Source: Paenibacillus pedocola (GTDB taxonomy: Bacteria > Bacillota > Bacilli > Paenibacillales > Paenibacillaceae). From it: 64,000 nt of DNA. The translations under genes and the position numbers were made by a program. The stretch spans positions 3,596,001 through 3,660,000 of the forward strand of contig NZ_CP134223.1 of the NCBI RefSeq assembly GCF_031599675.1. The letters are read 5' to 3'. Below are positions 27,014 to 35,605 of the stretch, one piece after another. The notes under the pieces were generated by a model that was not told the origin of the DNA, did no database searches, and worked only from the letters and a program-made list of their open reading frames with translations. The number at the start of each line of letters is the position of its first letter. Positions within the stretch are counted from its first letter, which is position 1.

Positions 27014-30000
27014 CTATAGCTTCTCCACATTAAAATACTGTGCTTCCGGATGGGCAAAGACCATTGCCGAGACAGAAGCCTCCGGCTCCATCATAAAGCC
27101 ATCAGTCAGATGAACGCCGATATCCTCCGGGGAGAGGAGCTTAAACAGCGGCCCCTGATCCTCAAGATCCGGACAAGCCGGATAACCGAAGGATACGCGG
27201 ATCCCCTGATAGCGTGCACCATGTCTCTGCTTCATGGTCATATCGGCAGGATCAGGGAAGCCCCAGGTATCCCGCATCATATGATGGACCCGCTCGGCCA
27301 GGCCTTCGGCAACCTCCAGCGCCACGGCCTGCAGGGCGTGGGAGCGGAGATAGTCGCCTTTATCCTTCAGTTCTGTCGACATTTCACGGACCCCATGGCC
27401 CGCTGTCACGACCAGGAACCCGACGTAGTCCATAATGCCGCTATCCACGGACTTCAGGAAATCGGCGAGGCAAAGGTAAGGCTCAACATTCTGCCGCGGG
27501 AATGTAAAGGTATGCAGAATATTGGCGGTGTTCTGCGGATCGTAGATTAGAATATCATTGCCCCGGGACTGTGCCGGGAAGAACTGGTACATCGCATGAG
27601 GCGTAATCGTACCTTCAAGGATTGCCTGATGCAGAATATCGTCCACCGTTTCCTTGAGCTCTACCGTACGCGGATCCCCGGCGGCAAGCTGGGCTTCCAC
27701 GGAACCGCGCAGACCCAGGTGATGGCCTAGCAGCATCTGCATATTTACATAGGGCACAATATGGCCCAGCGGATAGCTGCGCAGTACATGGCGTTCCAGA
27801 TCCGGCGGGGTGAACACAGGCGCGTCTGCTGAGATCTTCGAACGGACAGCCCGGGTCAGCACCGGAAGCTCCTGCTGTGGAGCCACAGCCACAGCCGCCT
27901 CCGCTTCCTGGCGCACTTCTTCCTCGAGCTTGACCCGTTCATCCGGATTCATCAGCCGGTTAGCGATATCCAATCCATCCATGGCATCCTTGGCGTACAG
28001 GACAAGGCCATCATACTCCGGGCGGATGCGTGTCTTGGTGAATTTACGTGTCAGCGCCGCACCGCCTACCATAATTGGCACATCTATTCCTGCAGAACGC
28101 AGATCCTGAGCGGTGGTGACCATCTGCTGCGCCGATTTGACTAAGAGGCCCGAGAGCCCAATCGCATCGGCCTTTTCCCGCCGGAATGCTTCAATGATAT
28201 TCTCCGGTGGTACCTTTATACCCAGATTGATGATCTCATAACCGTTGTTGGACAGGATAATCTCCACCAGGTTTTTGCCGATATCATGCACATCCCCTTT
28301 GACGGTGGCCAGCATAATCTTCCCCTTCACAGAGGTCTCATCCTTCTGCATAAATTGCTCCAGATGTCCGACAGAAGCCTTCATCACTTCAGCGCTTTGC
28401 AGTACCTCGGCAACGATCAATTCATTGTTATTAAACAATCTTCCAACCTCGGACATTCCGGCCATTAGCGGACCATTGATGATATCCAGCGGGCCGTTTT
28501 TCGTCAAGGCTTCATTCAAATCAGGAATCAAACCTTCCTTGGTGCCTTCAACAACGTAAGAGGCGAGCCGTTCCTCCAGCGAAAGATTGGATATCTTCTC
28601 TTTCTTCTCCACTTTCTTCTCACGAAAAGCAGCAACGAACGCCGCCAGCGTCTCGTCATTGGTGTTGTAGATCAATTCCTCGGCCAGATGGCGCTCTTCT
28701 TCCGGAATGGAGGCATACCGTTCAACCTTCTCCGTATTTACAATCGCATAATCCAGTCCGGCCTTGGTGCATTCATACAGAAAGACTGAGTTCAGGACCT
28801 CGCGTCCAGCTTCCGGAAGCCCGAACGAAACGTTACTGATCCCCAGAATCGTATGCACTGCAGGTAAAGCTTCCTTGATCAGGCGGATGCCATCAATCGT
28901 TTCTTTGGCGGAGCCGATATACTGCTCATCTCCGGTACCCACAGGAAACACTAGCGTATCAAAGATCAGATCCTCTGCAGCCAGTCCGTACTTGTTCACC
29001 AGCAGATCATAGGAGCGTTTGGCAACCTCCAGCTTGTCTGACGCTTTGATCGCCTGTCCGGTTTCATCAATCGTCCCAACGACAATTGCCGCCCCGTATT
29101 TATGGATCAGCGGAGTTACCAGCTCGAACTTTTCTTCACCATCTTCAAGGTTAATGGAGTTAATAATCGCCTTTCCCTGGCAATATTGCAGCGCAAGATC
29201 GATCACCTTGGGATCGGTGGTATCGATCATCAGCGGAACCTTTACCTTTTTGACTACCAGTTCCAGAAATTGCTTAATGTCTTCGCTCTCATCGCGGTCC
29301 GGGTCCTGCACACAGACATCGATCACCTGCGCACCGCTCTTAACCTGAGCACGGGCTATTTCCGAAGCTTCCTCATATTTGCCTTCCACGATCAGACGTT
29401 TGAATTTCCGCGAGCCCAGCACGTTCGTGCGTTCACCGACCATGTAAGGACGATTGTCACTCTCTACATACACAGGCTCAATCCCTGACAATGCCGGAGG
29501 GTGAGATCCATCCAGCTTGCGGGGTTCGAAGGTTGTTAGCAGTTCGGCCATTGCCCGGATATGATCCGGAGTTGTTCCGCAGCAGCCCCCGGCGATATTC
29601 AGCCAGCCCTTTTCAGCAAAGCCTGCCAGCTTACGGGCCAGTGAATCCGGAGATTCATGATAGTTCCCGTTCTCATCCGGCAATCCGGCATTCGGATAAC
29701 AGCTCACAGCCGCCGAAGAAATCGCTGACAGTGAGCGGATATGATCGCGCATGAACTCCGGTCCTGTCGCACAGTTAAGTCCGATGGAGATCGGCTTCAG
29801 GTGCTCAAGCGAGATGTAAAAGGCTTCAATATTCTGACCCGCCAGGGTTGTTCCCATCGGTTCAATCGTTCCCGAGATCATAACAGGCAGTGTAATTCCC
29901 GTCTGCTCAAAAGCATTTTTGATCCCGATACTGCCTGCCTTCACATTTAATGTATCCTGGGAAGTCTCCAGCAGCAGAGCATCCACTTTCCCGTCAATAA

Positions 30001-30451
30001 GTGCAACAGCCTGCTCCTGATAGCTGCTAACCAGCTCTTGAAAAGTCACACCTCCGGTCACGGAGAGCGTCTTCGTGGTTGGCCCCATTGCGCCGATCAC
30101 ATAACGGGGATGTTCAGGCGTATCGTATTTGTCTACGGCGTTCCGGGCAAGTCTTGCTGCCTCCAGATTAATCTCCCGTGCCCGCTGAGGAATATCATAT
30201 TCAGCAAGCACCACAGAAGTCGCCCCAAATGTGTTTGTCTCGATTAGATCCGCGCCGGCTTCAAGATATTTCTCATGAATATCCTGAATCACCTCAGGAC
30301 GGGTAAGCACCAGCATTTCATTACAGCCATCCAAGTCTTCTCCGCCAAAATCCTCACCGGTAAGGGGCACTTGTTGAATCATTGTACCCATTGCTCCATC
30401 TAAAATCAGTATGCGCTGCTGCAAGCTTTCAGCAAGTGTATATTTAGCCAC
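27014..30451 (-). CDS. metH: Cobalamin-dependent methionine synthase
   Basis: Transfers a methyl group from methyl-tetrahydrofolate through cobalamin to homocysteine. All four modules are present in 1145 residues: the homocysteine domain (1-300, zinc cysteines in GLNCATG and GGCCGTTP), the pterin domain (about 330-600), the cobalamin domain with the ligand histidine in DVHDIGKN near residue 722, and the SAM-dependent activation domain (890-1140, MRDTWGFPDPADM). The start is GTG after GGGGGGA. The 117-bp leader is too short for a known SAM or cobalamin riboswitch, and none was seen. Confidence 0.97.
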   Translation of the reverse strand: MAKYTLAESLQQRILILDGAMGTMIQQVPLTGEDFGGEDLDGCNEMLVLTRPEVIQDIHEKYLEAGADLIETNTFGATSVVLAEYDIPQRAREINLEAARLARNAVDKYDTPEHPRYVIGAMGPTTKTLSVTGGVTFQELVSSYQEQAVALIDGKVDALLLETSQDTLNVKAGSIGIKNAFEQTGITLPVMISGTIEPMGTTLAGQNIEAFYISLEHLKPISIGLNCATGPEFMRDHIRSLSAISSAAVSCYPNAGLPDENGNYHESPDSLARKLAGFAEKGWLNIAGGCCGTTPDHIRAMAELLTTFEPRKLDGSHPPALSGIEPVYVESDNRPYMVGERTNVLGSRKFKRLIVEGKYEEASEIARAQVKSGAQVIDVCVQDPDRDESEDIKQFLELVVKKVKVPLMIDTTDPKVIDLALQYCQGKAIINSINLEDGEEKFELVTPLIHKYGAAIVVGTIDETGQAIKASDKLEVAKRSYDLLVNKYGLAAEDLIFDTLVFPVGTGDEQYIGSAKETIDGIRLIKEALPAVHTILGISNVSFGLPEAGREVLNSVFLYECTKAGLDYAIVNTEKVERYASIPEEERHLAEELIYNTNDETLAAFVAAFREKKVEKKEKISNLSLEERLASYVVEGTKEGLIPDLNEALTKNGPLDIINGPLMAGMSEVGRLFNNNELIVAEVLQSAEVMKASVGHLEQFMQKDETSVKGKIMLATVKGDVHDIGKNLVEIILSNNGYEIINLGIKVPPENIIEAFRREKADAIGLSGLLVKSAQQMVTTAQDLRSAGIDVPIMVGGAALTRKFTKTRIRPEYDGLVLYAKDAMDGLDIANRLMNPDERVKLEEEVRQEAEAAVAVAPQQELPVLTRAVRSKISADAPVFTPPDLERHVLRSYPLGHIVPYVNMQMLLGHHLGLRGSVEAQLAAGDPRTVELKETVDDILHQAILEGTITPHAMYQFFPAQSRGNDILIYDPQNTANILHTFTFPRQNVEPYLCLADFLKSVDSGIMDYVGFLVVTAGHGVREMSTELKDKGDYLRSHALQAVALEVAEGLAERVHHMMRDTWGFPDPADMTMKQRHGARYQGIRVSFGYPACPDLEDQGPLFKLLSPEDIGVHLTDGFMMEPEASVSAMVFAHPEAQYFNVEKL

Positions 30452-30568
30452 TTCATATCCCCCCAGAAAAACGTTAGAGTAAGTTTAGCAGAATAAAGCA
30501 AAATCGGAAAGCCTTCCTTTCCACTCTGCATAATTGTTATTATTTGTAGGCTATCCTCTTGAACATTA

Positions 30569-30991
30569 TCAAGGTAATACAGTGAGTTCTTTTCTCGGCA
30601 TGGAATGCTGTGTGCGGGCCGTTACATGCGATGTAACGCTATATTCGCCCTCTTGAGCAAAGCTGCCTTCAGCCTCATATGTACCGCTCCCGGAGGATGT
30701 TCCTTTCAGCTCCAGCTTTATAGATCCATCGTTTGTGTTCACGATTTCAAAGAGCACTTCTTTGGCATCATCTACCGCTTCACCCGCCTGCGTCACCACC
30801 GCTTTAAAGCTCACCGGCTCATTTACCTTGCCTTGCTCCGGACTCCAGCTCAGCTCGACCTTAATGGGCTCCATAGAGACATTGTCTGCAGCGTGCATAT
30901 GGTTATGCTCTGCACTGTTTTCGGAACATCCTCCTAGTGTTGACATCATAACAATAAATAATATTGCAATGAACTGCTTAGGTTTGATCAT
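30569..30991 (-). CDS. FixH/YtkA-like lipoprotein
   Basis: A 140-residue predicted lipoprotein. The ATG at 30991 follows TGGAGGAT at seven bases. The start is a type II signal peptide with lipobox LGGC (residues about 18-21), followed by a histidine-rich stretch (EHNHMHAAD) and one immunoglobulin-like beta domain (KVELSWSPEQGKVNEPVSFKAV) of the YtkA/FixH kind. Such proteins are often near copper or respiratory functions, but the neighbours here give no clue. The longer frame to 31069 starts with GTG but lacks a site. Confidence 0.75.
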   Translation of the reverse strand: MIKPKQFIAILFIVMMSTLGGCSENSAEHNHMHAADNVSMEPIKVELSWSPEQGKVNEPVSFKAVVTQAGEAVDDAKEVLFEIVNTNDGSIKLELKGTSSGSGTYEAEGSFAQEGEYSVTSHVTARTQHSMPRKELTVLP

Positions 30992-31123
30992 CGGGCATCC
31001 TCCAGTCGGATAGTCGGGTTCCTTATGAAGCTTACAGCGCGAGTAATCCATTCTTTCTCTATTATACACATAATATTCACTTTTTCAGAGAATGACTACC
31101 TCTTCACACATATTCATAGCATA

Positions 31124-31155
31124 CAAAAAACCGGCTCCCTATCGGGAGACCGGTT
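31124..31155 (-). terminator. Terminator after the HAD gene
   Basis: AACCGG-CTCCC pairs with GGGAG-CCGGTT (one bulged base) and six T follow on the minus strand. Confidence 0.85.
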
Positions 31156-31167
31156 CTGAAAGAATTG

Positions 31168-31953
31168 TTATAGCGATTGTACCAGCGGAAGAAGCTCGGA
31201 GAGATGCCCGATCTGATAGTCCGGCCGAATCTCCGGATTAGCTTTTTTACCCGTCCGGTTAATCCAGACCGTGGTAAGACCTGCAGTCAGACCGCCTAGA
31301 ATATCCGTCGTAAGCTTATCACCGACCATAACTCCTTGTTCCGGAGCAATGTCCAGCAGATCAAGCGCATGTACGAAAATATCCTTGTCCGGCTTACCTT
31401 TACCAAAGCTCCCTGAGATGACCACATGATCAAAATAAGGGATAAGCTCCGGAACACCGTCCAGTTTCTCCTGCTGAAGAGCAGGACACCCGTTTGTGAG
31501 CAGTAACAGCTTCACCTTACCGCGGAGCTCATCCAACACTTGCAGCGTTTCTTCATACATATAAGGCCGCTTCCGGCGTTCCTCGGCAAATTTGGCGGCT
31601 AGTTGTTCAGCCAGTGCTTCATCATTGACTCCAACGGAAGCCAGGCCGCGGCGCCAGGATTCTTTGCGGTATGCCGGAGCAAGCTGCTCCAGTTGCCGGA
31701 ATTCCGGCTGCTCCCCGGCTGTAAAATTCGCCCATAGCGCTTCGAAAGGATTGATTCCGATCATCTTCGTAAATGGAAACGTCTCATAAGTCTCGTAAAG
31801 GCTTCTGGCTTCCCTGCGGACAGCTGCTTCCAGCTCTAAAGGGTCAACATCGTTTCCTGCTGCTTCGCAGGCCGCGCGAAAAGCTTCTTCAACGCTCCGT
31901 TCATCCCAGAGCAGTGTATCGTCAAGGTCAAATAGTACGGCGGTAATCGGCAT
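31168..31953 (-). CDS. HAD hydrolase of the YjjG type
   Basis: HAD-IA phosphatase with motif I LFDLDDTLLWDE, motif II LLTNGCPALQ, motif III lysine in GKGKPDKDIF and motif IV MVGDKLTTDILGG. The 261 residues and DDTLL variant fit pyrimidine nucleotidase-like YjjG proteins, which remove non-canonical pyrimidine nucleotides; the exact substrate is not determined. AGGGAGAGGG precedes the ATG. Confidence 0.87.
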   Translation of the reverse strand: MPITAVLFDLDDTLLWDERSVEEAFRAACEAAGNDVDPLELEAAVRREARSLYETYETFPFTKMIGINPFEALWANFTAGEQPEFRQLEQLAPAYRKESWRRGLASVGVNDEALAEQLAAKFAEERRKRPYMYEETLQVLDELRGKVKLLLLTNGCPALQQEKLDGVPELIPYFDHVVISGSFGKGKPDKDIFVHALDLLDIAPEQGVMVGDKLTTDILGGLTAGLTTVWINRTGKKANPEIRPDYQIGHLSELLPLVQSL

Positions 31954-31988
31954 AATAACGCTCCCTCTCCCTATGCTGGTCTATCTTG

Positions 31989-32516
31989 CTACTCGTACAC
32001 TACTTCAATATTATTAGCTTTTGCGAACTCTGTAAGGCGTTCACCCATTGCCGCCGTGTCATAACGGTTCAGGAATCTGGAGAACACCCATTGCTTGCGC
32101 TTGCCTTTATATTTAAGGGAAACCATACTGCGGGACACAATAATCTTCTCAATCTCTGATGCCTGCAGCCAGCGTTCACGATTATATTTAATAGTAGAAA
32201 CCCTGGCACGTTCAACCTTCAGGTATGGACGGCGGAAGAACAGAAGTGCAGCCAGTAAAAAGTAAAGAACAACACCCAGCCAGTTGGCGAGAACACCGCT
32301 GCCTCTAGCATCATCAACAGAACCGACTACCCAAAACATGATGCCGAGGAGCAGCAGAACTATTGGAAATACGATATTGCGGCCTTTAAAGATATCGCTC
32401 TCTTTGGCAGCTGACGCTGATTTTGAAGCATAGATGGTTTCTTTACCTTGCTTCTTCCGTTGCTTATTGACTTGCTGTGTGTTGCGTTGAACCATTCTTT
32501 CCCAAGAACGGGCCAT
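31989..32516 (-). CDS. Hypothetical membrane protein with PH-like tail
   Basis: A 175-residue protein not assigned to a named family. The N-terminus is basic and hydrophilic (to about 45), then two close transmembrane segments (about 48-66 and 78-96), then a cytoplasmic domain of about 75 residues with strand-rich sequence (KVERARVSTIKYNRERWLQ, then KIIVSRSMVSLKYKG) resembling bacterial PH-like domains. AGGGGG lies before the ATG. It sits between the HAD gene and ynzC, on the same strand. Confidence 0.7.
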   Translation of the reverse strand: MARSWERMVQRNTQQVNKQRKKQGKETIYASKSASAAKESDIFKGRNIVFPIVLLLLGIMFWVVGSVDDARGSGVLANWLGVVLYFLLAALLFFRRPYLKVERARVSTIKYNRERWLQASEIEKIIVSRSMVSLKYKGKRKQWVFSRFLNRYDTAAMGERLTEFAKANNIEVVYE

Positions 32517-32564
32517 GTGAGTTCCCCCTAGTCGTCCTAAAATATCTATGACAAAGGCACCGGA

Positions 32565-32768
32565 CTAATGTTTAAGCCCCTTGTTGCCTTGATCATCGTT
32601 ATCCACGATTTCAATCGTATCAAGCTGTGCACGGAAGTTGCTGCGGATGTTGCCCAGATAGATCTCGCGGAGCTTAGCGCGTTCTGCTAATTCCTCTTCA
32701 TTCAGGCCGCTGCTTTTCTGTTTGCGAGCCAATTCATTGATGCGTGCGACCAATTCGTCTATATTCAA
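32565..32768 (-). CDS. UPF0291/DUF896 family protein (YnzC-like)
   Basis: A 67-residue cytoplasmic helical protein starting at TTG (32768) after GGGGAGGGG. The sequence IDELVARINELARKQKSSGLNEEE followed by REIYLGNIRSNFRAQLD is the DUF896 signature. In B. subtilis the relative YnzC is the third gene of the SOS operon yneA-yneB-ynzC. Here the yneB resolvase is missing and a terminator separates yneA from this gene, so SOS control is not assured. Confidence 0.88.
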   Translation of the reverse strand: MNIDELVARINELARKQKSSGLNEEELAERAKLREIYLGNIRSNFRAQLDTIEIVDNDDQGNKGLKH

Positions 32769-32811
32769 TGCTTTCCCCTCCCCTATAAATTCATTCTAAC
32801 TTTGCCATGAG

Positions 32812-32850
32812 AAAAAGAGCTTGTCAAGGTCTCCTCCCTGAAAGCTCTTC
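32812..32850 (-). terminator. Terminator of yneA
   Basis: AGAGCTT (32816-32822) pairs with AAGCTCT (32842-32848); on the minus strand CTCTTTTTC follows the stem. Confidence 0.7.
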
Positions 32851-32878
32851 ATGTTATTCTATCGTGTTGAAATTACAG

Positions 32879-33292
32879 TTAATATACAGGCAAGGTCAGC
32901 ACATCTCCGGCCTGGATGTCACTGCTCTTCAGTCCACTTGTTTCTTTAATTCCTTCTATATATACGACAGTCCTCATGTTATCCGGTTTATGTTCACGTG
33001 CAATGCTCCAAAGCGTGTCACCGCGTTCAACAACTACCCGCTTACCTTCTGTCATAGAGGACACCGATCCGGCAAAAACATTTCCTACAACTGTAAAACC
33101 TGAAACTACGAGCATAAACACTAAGGCTAGCTTTATAAAGTTATCTTTCACAAATACCTTCATCAGCATACTGAATAAGGACGCTGCAGAATCCTTTAGA
33201 CTTGAAACATAAGTTGAAGCAGAATCATCTCCGGCAGACTGAACCTCACGGGCTTCATCGTAGATGCTGCGGTATGTACTGTATTTTAACAT
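32879..33292 (-). CDS. yneA: YneA-like SOS cell-division inhibitor with LysM domain
   Basis: A 137-residue protein with one transmembrane segment (about 55-75, FIKLALVFMLVVSGFTVVG) and a C-terminal extracellular LysM domain (VVVERGDTLWSIAREH). This is the layout of B. subtilis YneA, which delays septation after DNA damage. The N-terminal cytoplasmic part is longer than in YneA. The start is the ATG at 33292, nine bases after GGAGG. It is divergent from lexA, with three LexA boxes around its promoter. Confidence 0.85.
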   Translation of the reverse strand: MLKYSTYRSIYDEAREVQSAGDDSASTYVSSLKDSAASLFSMLMKVFVKDNFIKLALVFMLVVSGFTVVGNVFAGSVSSMTEGKRVVVERGDTLWSIAREHKPDNMRTVVYIEGIKETSGLKSSDIQAGDVLTLPVY

Positions 33293-33305
33293 TATCATCG
33301 ACCTC

Positions 33306-33319
33306 CAAACACTTGTTCT
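33306..33319 (-). promoter_or_regulatory. LexA box in the yneA leader
   Basis: AGAACAAGTGTTTG on the minus strand, one mismatch from CGAAC-N4-GTTCG-type boxes at each end; it abuts the yneA ribosome site. Confidence 0.55.
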
Positions 33320-33332
33320 TAATTTCAAAAAT

Positions 33333-33361
33333 AATATAACACGAACAAGTGTTTTGATCAA
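33333..33361 (-). promoter_or_regulatory. Promoter of yneA
   Basis: TTGATC (33356-33361), 17-bp spacer, TATATT (33333-33338) on the minus strand. Confidence 0.75.
33342..33355. promoter_or_regulatory. LexA box inside the yneA promoter
   Basis: CGAACAAGTGTTTT lies in the spacer between the -35 and -10 of yneA, where binding would block polymerase. Confidence 0.8.
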
Positions 33362-33370
33362 TAGTTTTTT

Positions 33371-33384
33371 CGAACAATTGTTCC
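33371..33384. promoter_or_regulatory. LexA box upstream of yneA
   Basis: CGAACAATTGTTCC, a near-perfect palindromic box just upstream of the yneA -35 element. Confidence 0.8.
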
Positions 33385-33447
33385 CCTAAATTTATTAGCC
33401 AGCTTTAGGGTCATTTTCACCTGTTACTATGCCTTTTTGAAAATTTT

Positions 33448-33461
33448 AGAACTTATGTTTG
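33448..33461. promoter_or_regulatory. First LexA box of lexA
   Basis: AGAACTTATGTTTG overlaps the left edge of the lexA -35 hexamer. Confidence 0.65.
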
Positions 33462-33487
33462 TACGAACGGAAGTTCTATGTTATAAT
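33459..33487 (+). promoter_or_regulatory. Promoter of lexA
   Basis: TTGTAC (33459-33464), 17-bp spacer, TATAAT (33482-33487). Confidence 0.8.
33464..33477. promoter_or_regulatory. Second LexA box of lexA
   Basis: CGAACGGAAGTTCT lies in the promoter spacer of lexA, two bases after the first box, giving autorepression. Confidence 0.8.
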
Positions 33488-33519
33488 TTTCCCAAACATA
33501 CTATATGGGGTTGATTCCA

Positions 33520-34146
33520 ATGTCAAAGATTTCGAGTCGTCAGCTGGCGATCCTGGAATTTATACGTAACGAAGTCCGCAGCAAGGGTTATCCTCCGTCT
33601 GTCCGGGAAATTGGGGAAGCTGTCGGTCTTGCATCCAGCTCCACAGTACATGGTCATTTGGATCGTCTTGAGAAGAAGGGCCTTATCCGTCGTGACCCTA
33701 CGAAGCCGCGTGCGATAGAACTGCTTGGACAGGAAGATTCTGAGAATGTACATCAATTTGTACAAACAGTAACCCGTATTCCTGTTGTAGGTAAAGTCAC
33801 CGCCGGGGTGCCTATTACAGCTACAGAGAATATTGAAGACTATTTTCCACTACCTAGCCATTATGTAGGAGACAACAAAGTTTTCATGCTCTCTGTACTC
33901 GGAGACAGCATGGTGGATGCGGGAATTATGAACGGCGACTATGTTATTGTCCGCCAGCAGCAGACAGCAGATAATGGAGATATCGTCGTTGCGATGACTG
34001 AAGAAGATGAAGCTACTGTTAAGACATTCTACAAAGAACGAGACCATATCCGCCTGCAGCCGGAGAATCCGGCTTATGAACCGCTCCGCTTGAACCGTGT
34101 TACCATTTTAGGCAGAGTCATTGGACTTTTCCGTGATATCCACTAG
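33520..34146 (+). CDS. lexA: SOS repressor LexA
   Basis: Represses DNA-damage genes until RecA filaments trigger its self-cleavage. The N-terminal winged helix ([15 protein letters not shown], then [24 protein letters not shown]) precedes the cleavage site in VTAGVPITA (Ala-Gly). The catalytic serine is in [10 protein letters not shown] and the lysine in [11 protein letters not shown] choose the ATG at 33520 (MSKISSRQ), nine bases after GGGGT; five extra codons are open upstream. It has 208 residues. It is autoregulated by two boxes in its promoter. Confidence 0.97.
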   Translation: MSKISSRQLAILEFIRNEVRSKGYPPSVREIGEAVGLASSSTVHGHLDRLEKKGLIRRDPTKPRAIELLGQEDSENVHQFVQTVTRIPVVGKVTAGVPITATENIEDYFPLPSHYVGDNKVFMLSVLGDSMVDAGIMNGDYVIVRQQQTADNGDIVVAMTEEDEATVKTFYKERDHIRLQPENPAYEPLRLNRVTILGRVIGLFRDIH

Positions 34147-34157
34147 AATTACCCCTC

Positions 34158-34196
34158 CCAAAAGCTGTTTCGCCTTCCAGGTGGAACAGCTTTTTT
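34158..34196 (+). terminator. Terminator of lexA
   Basis: AAAAGCTGTT pairs with AACAGCTTTT (34160-34169 with 34185-34194), followed by T residues. Confidence 0.85.
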
Positions 34197-34323
34197 CCAT
34201 TTTATTATGCCCCTCGATCCTCTAAGAACCCTTGTTCCCTATAAGGAAATTCGTCACCACTAATCTCTTATAACGGGAACCCCCGCAGCATTCCACACAT
34301 ATCCTGGTAGCAAAGGAGTGCTG

Positions 34324-34668
34324 ATGACTTTGCCCAATTACCGGATAATTGTTGATCTGTCGCAGCGCATGCTGTATTTACTGGATAACGACATTGTGAC
34401 CCGTGGTTTTCCCGTTGGAATCGGCACCATGCTGACAGTTTCACCTACAGGCGAGTATACCATCATTAACAAGCAGCCCAATCCCGGCGGGCCTTTTGGC
34501 GCCTTTTGGATGGGGCTGTCTAAACCGCATTACGGCATTCACGGAACGAATGACCCTGCTTCGATCGGTCATAGGGTCTCCCACGGTTGCATACGGATGT
34601 ATAATACTGATGTTCTCGCTTTATCTCGTATAGTCCCCATTGGCACGCGTGTAACGATTAGGGAGTAA
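34324..34668 (+). CDS. Short L,D-transpeptidase (YkuD domain)
   Basis: The 114 residues are almost only the catalytic YkuD domain, with [20 protein letters not shown] containing the active-site His and Cys. Members cross-link peptidoglycan through diaminopimelate residues. There is no signal peptide, transmembrane segment or LysM module, which is odd for a wall enzyme. The ATG at 34324 follows AAAGGAG at five bases. A signal-less YkuD protein could be released in another way, for example in the spore or mother cell; this is inference. Confidence 0.88.
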   Translation: MTLPNYRIIVDLSQRMLYLLDNDIVTRGFPVGIGTMLTVSPTGEYTIINKQPNPGGPFGAFWMGLSKPHYGIHGTNDPASIGHRVSHGCIRMYNTDVLALSRIVPIGTRVTIRE

Positions 34669-34700
34669 AGCTATTCATAATTCGCACGTTAGTCCATGTC

Positions 34701-34745
34701 AAAAGAACACCTCTACCCGCGCTTGTACGGGAAGAGGTGTTCTTC
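34701..34745. terminator. Bidirectional terminator
   Basis: A long near-perfect stem AAGAACACCTCT/AGAGGTGTTCTT with an inner CCCG/CGGG lies between two convergent genes; short T-runs occur on both sides. Confidence 0.7.
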
Positions 34746-34802
34746 ATTTATTCATATGATGTGCAAACAGATTATTAGGGCTATCCCCAACAAGAGCTCC
34801 GG

Positions 34803-35021
34803 CTACAGCACACTGCGCAAGAGTCTGATCGCGATTCGGTTTAGGCGCAATGCTTCCCGGATCGATACACGAGCTGCCAGCAATTCGCGTCTGGCCCGGC
34901 TTGGATTGGGTACTCTGCGCAGATTCTCATTAATCTCTTCAAGTCTTTCCAATAAAATGGACCTTTGCGCCAACAATGCTCGAATCGCTCTTCGGATTCT
35001 TAACCGTTCTGTTTCTGTCAT
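34803..35021 (-). CDS. Small arginine/leucine-rich helical protein
   Basis: A 72-residue protein of unknown function. It is almost entirely helical, rich in Arg and Leu with heptad spacing (RIRRAIRALLAQRSILLERLEEINENLRR), suggesting a coiled coil; one PNPSR break lies in the middle. GAGGTGG precedes its ATG, which supports a real gene. The pI is clearly basic. No membrane segment. Confidence 0.6.
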   Translation of the reverse strand: MTETERLRIRRAIRALLAQRSILLERLEEINENLRRVPNPSRARRELLAARVSIREALRLNRIAIRLLRSVL

Positions 35022-35096
35022 AATTCCACCTCTTTTACGTTTGATAGTATAAGAGATGCAATTCTGGCTTCATCGGTTTGTGTGAACTGGCATTTG

Positions 35097-35318
35097 TTAT
35101 TTTTTGGGCAGACGCACCCGGAATTCATACTCCGTACGTTTATAGGCCATTCCCGCCAGCATGATATAATCTGGTGTCCATTTTTGCAGAGGTCCTGCGT
35201 AATCAGCGATAACATGCGGCTTTCCGTCTAGCATCTGTACTACGTATATATTCGCCTCAGCGAGCGCAGCAGTGAAAAGGTCCGCATCGCTTACCAGCAC
35301 CTTATAAGTCGCATTCAA
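35097..35318 (-). CDS. Hypothetical small protein
   Basis: A 73-residue protein with no recognised family (YKVLVSDADLFTAALAEANIYVVQMLDGKPH). It starts at TTG (35318), which overlaps the stop of the preceding gene (TTGA), with AAGGAGGG six to seven bases upstream. It has mixed strand/helix character and no membrane segment. Tight coupling to the membrane protein upstream suggests a joint role. Confidence 0.55.
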   Translation of the reverse strand: MNATYKVLVSDADLFTAALAEANIYVVQMLDGKPHVIADYAGPLQKWTPDYIMLAGMAYKRTEYEFRVRLPKK

Positions 35319-35527
35319 TACGGTCCCTCCTTATTGGCTGATTCATATTTAGCGCGGATTTCAAGGTTTTTGGAATAATTGTACAGGTCAAGGGCCGTTA
35401 TCCCTCTGCGTGCAAGCTTAACAAACAACACAAAAGCGTAGATACACGCCACAGCAGATACCAGCCAGATCAACACGGCAAACACTCCGAATCCACTCAG
35501 AAAATAAGCCCCTGGGGTTACACTCAT
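35315..35527 (-). CDS. Small membrane protein
   Basis: A 70-residue protein with one long hydrophobic segment (about 8-38, possibly a hairpin) and a basic cytoplasmic tail (KLARRGITALDLYNYSKNLEIRAKYE). AAGGAG lies ten bases before the ATG. It is the middle gene of a three-gene unit; family unknown. Confidence 0.55.
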   Translation of the reverse strand: MSVTPGAYFLSGFGVFAVLIWLVSAVACIYAFVLFVKLARRGITALDLYNYSKNLEIRAKYESANKEGPY

Positions 35528-35605
35528 CGTTCATCTACTCCTTCGGCAAGCCATACAATGGCCTGTAAATGATATTTATATCTATCTGACATAGCCATGG
35601 TTCGT

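Noticed and set aside
30452..30568. SAM or cobalamin riboswitch before metH
   Set aside because: The 117-bp gap is too short and no conserved riboswitch core was recognised.
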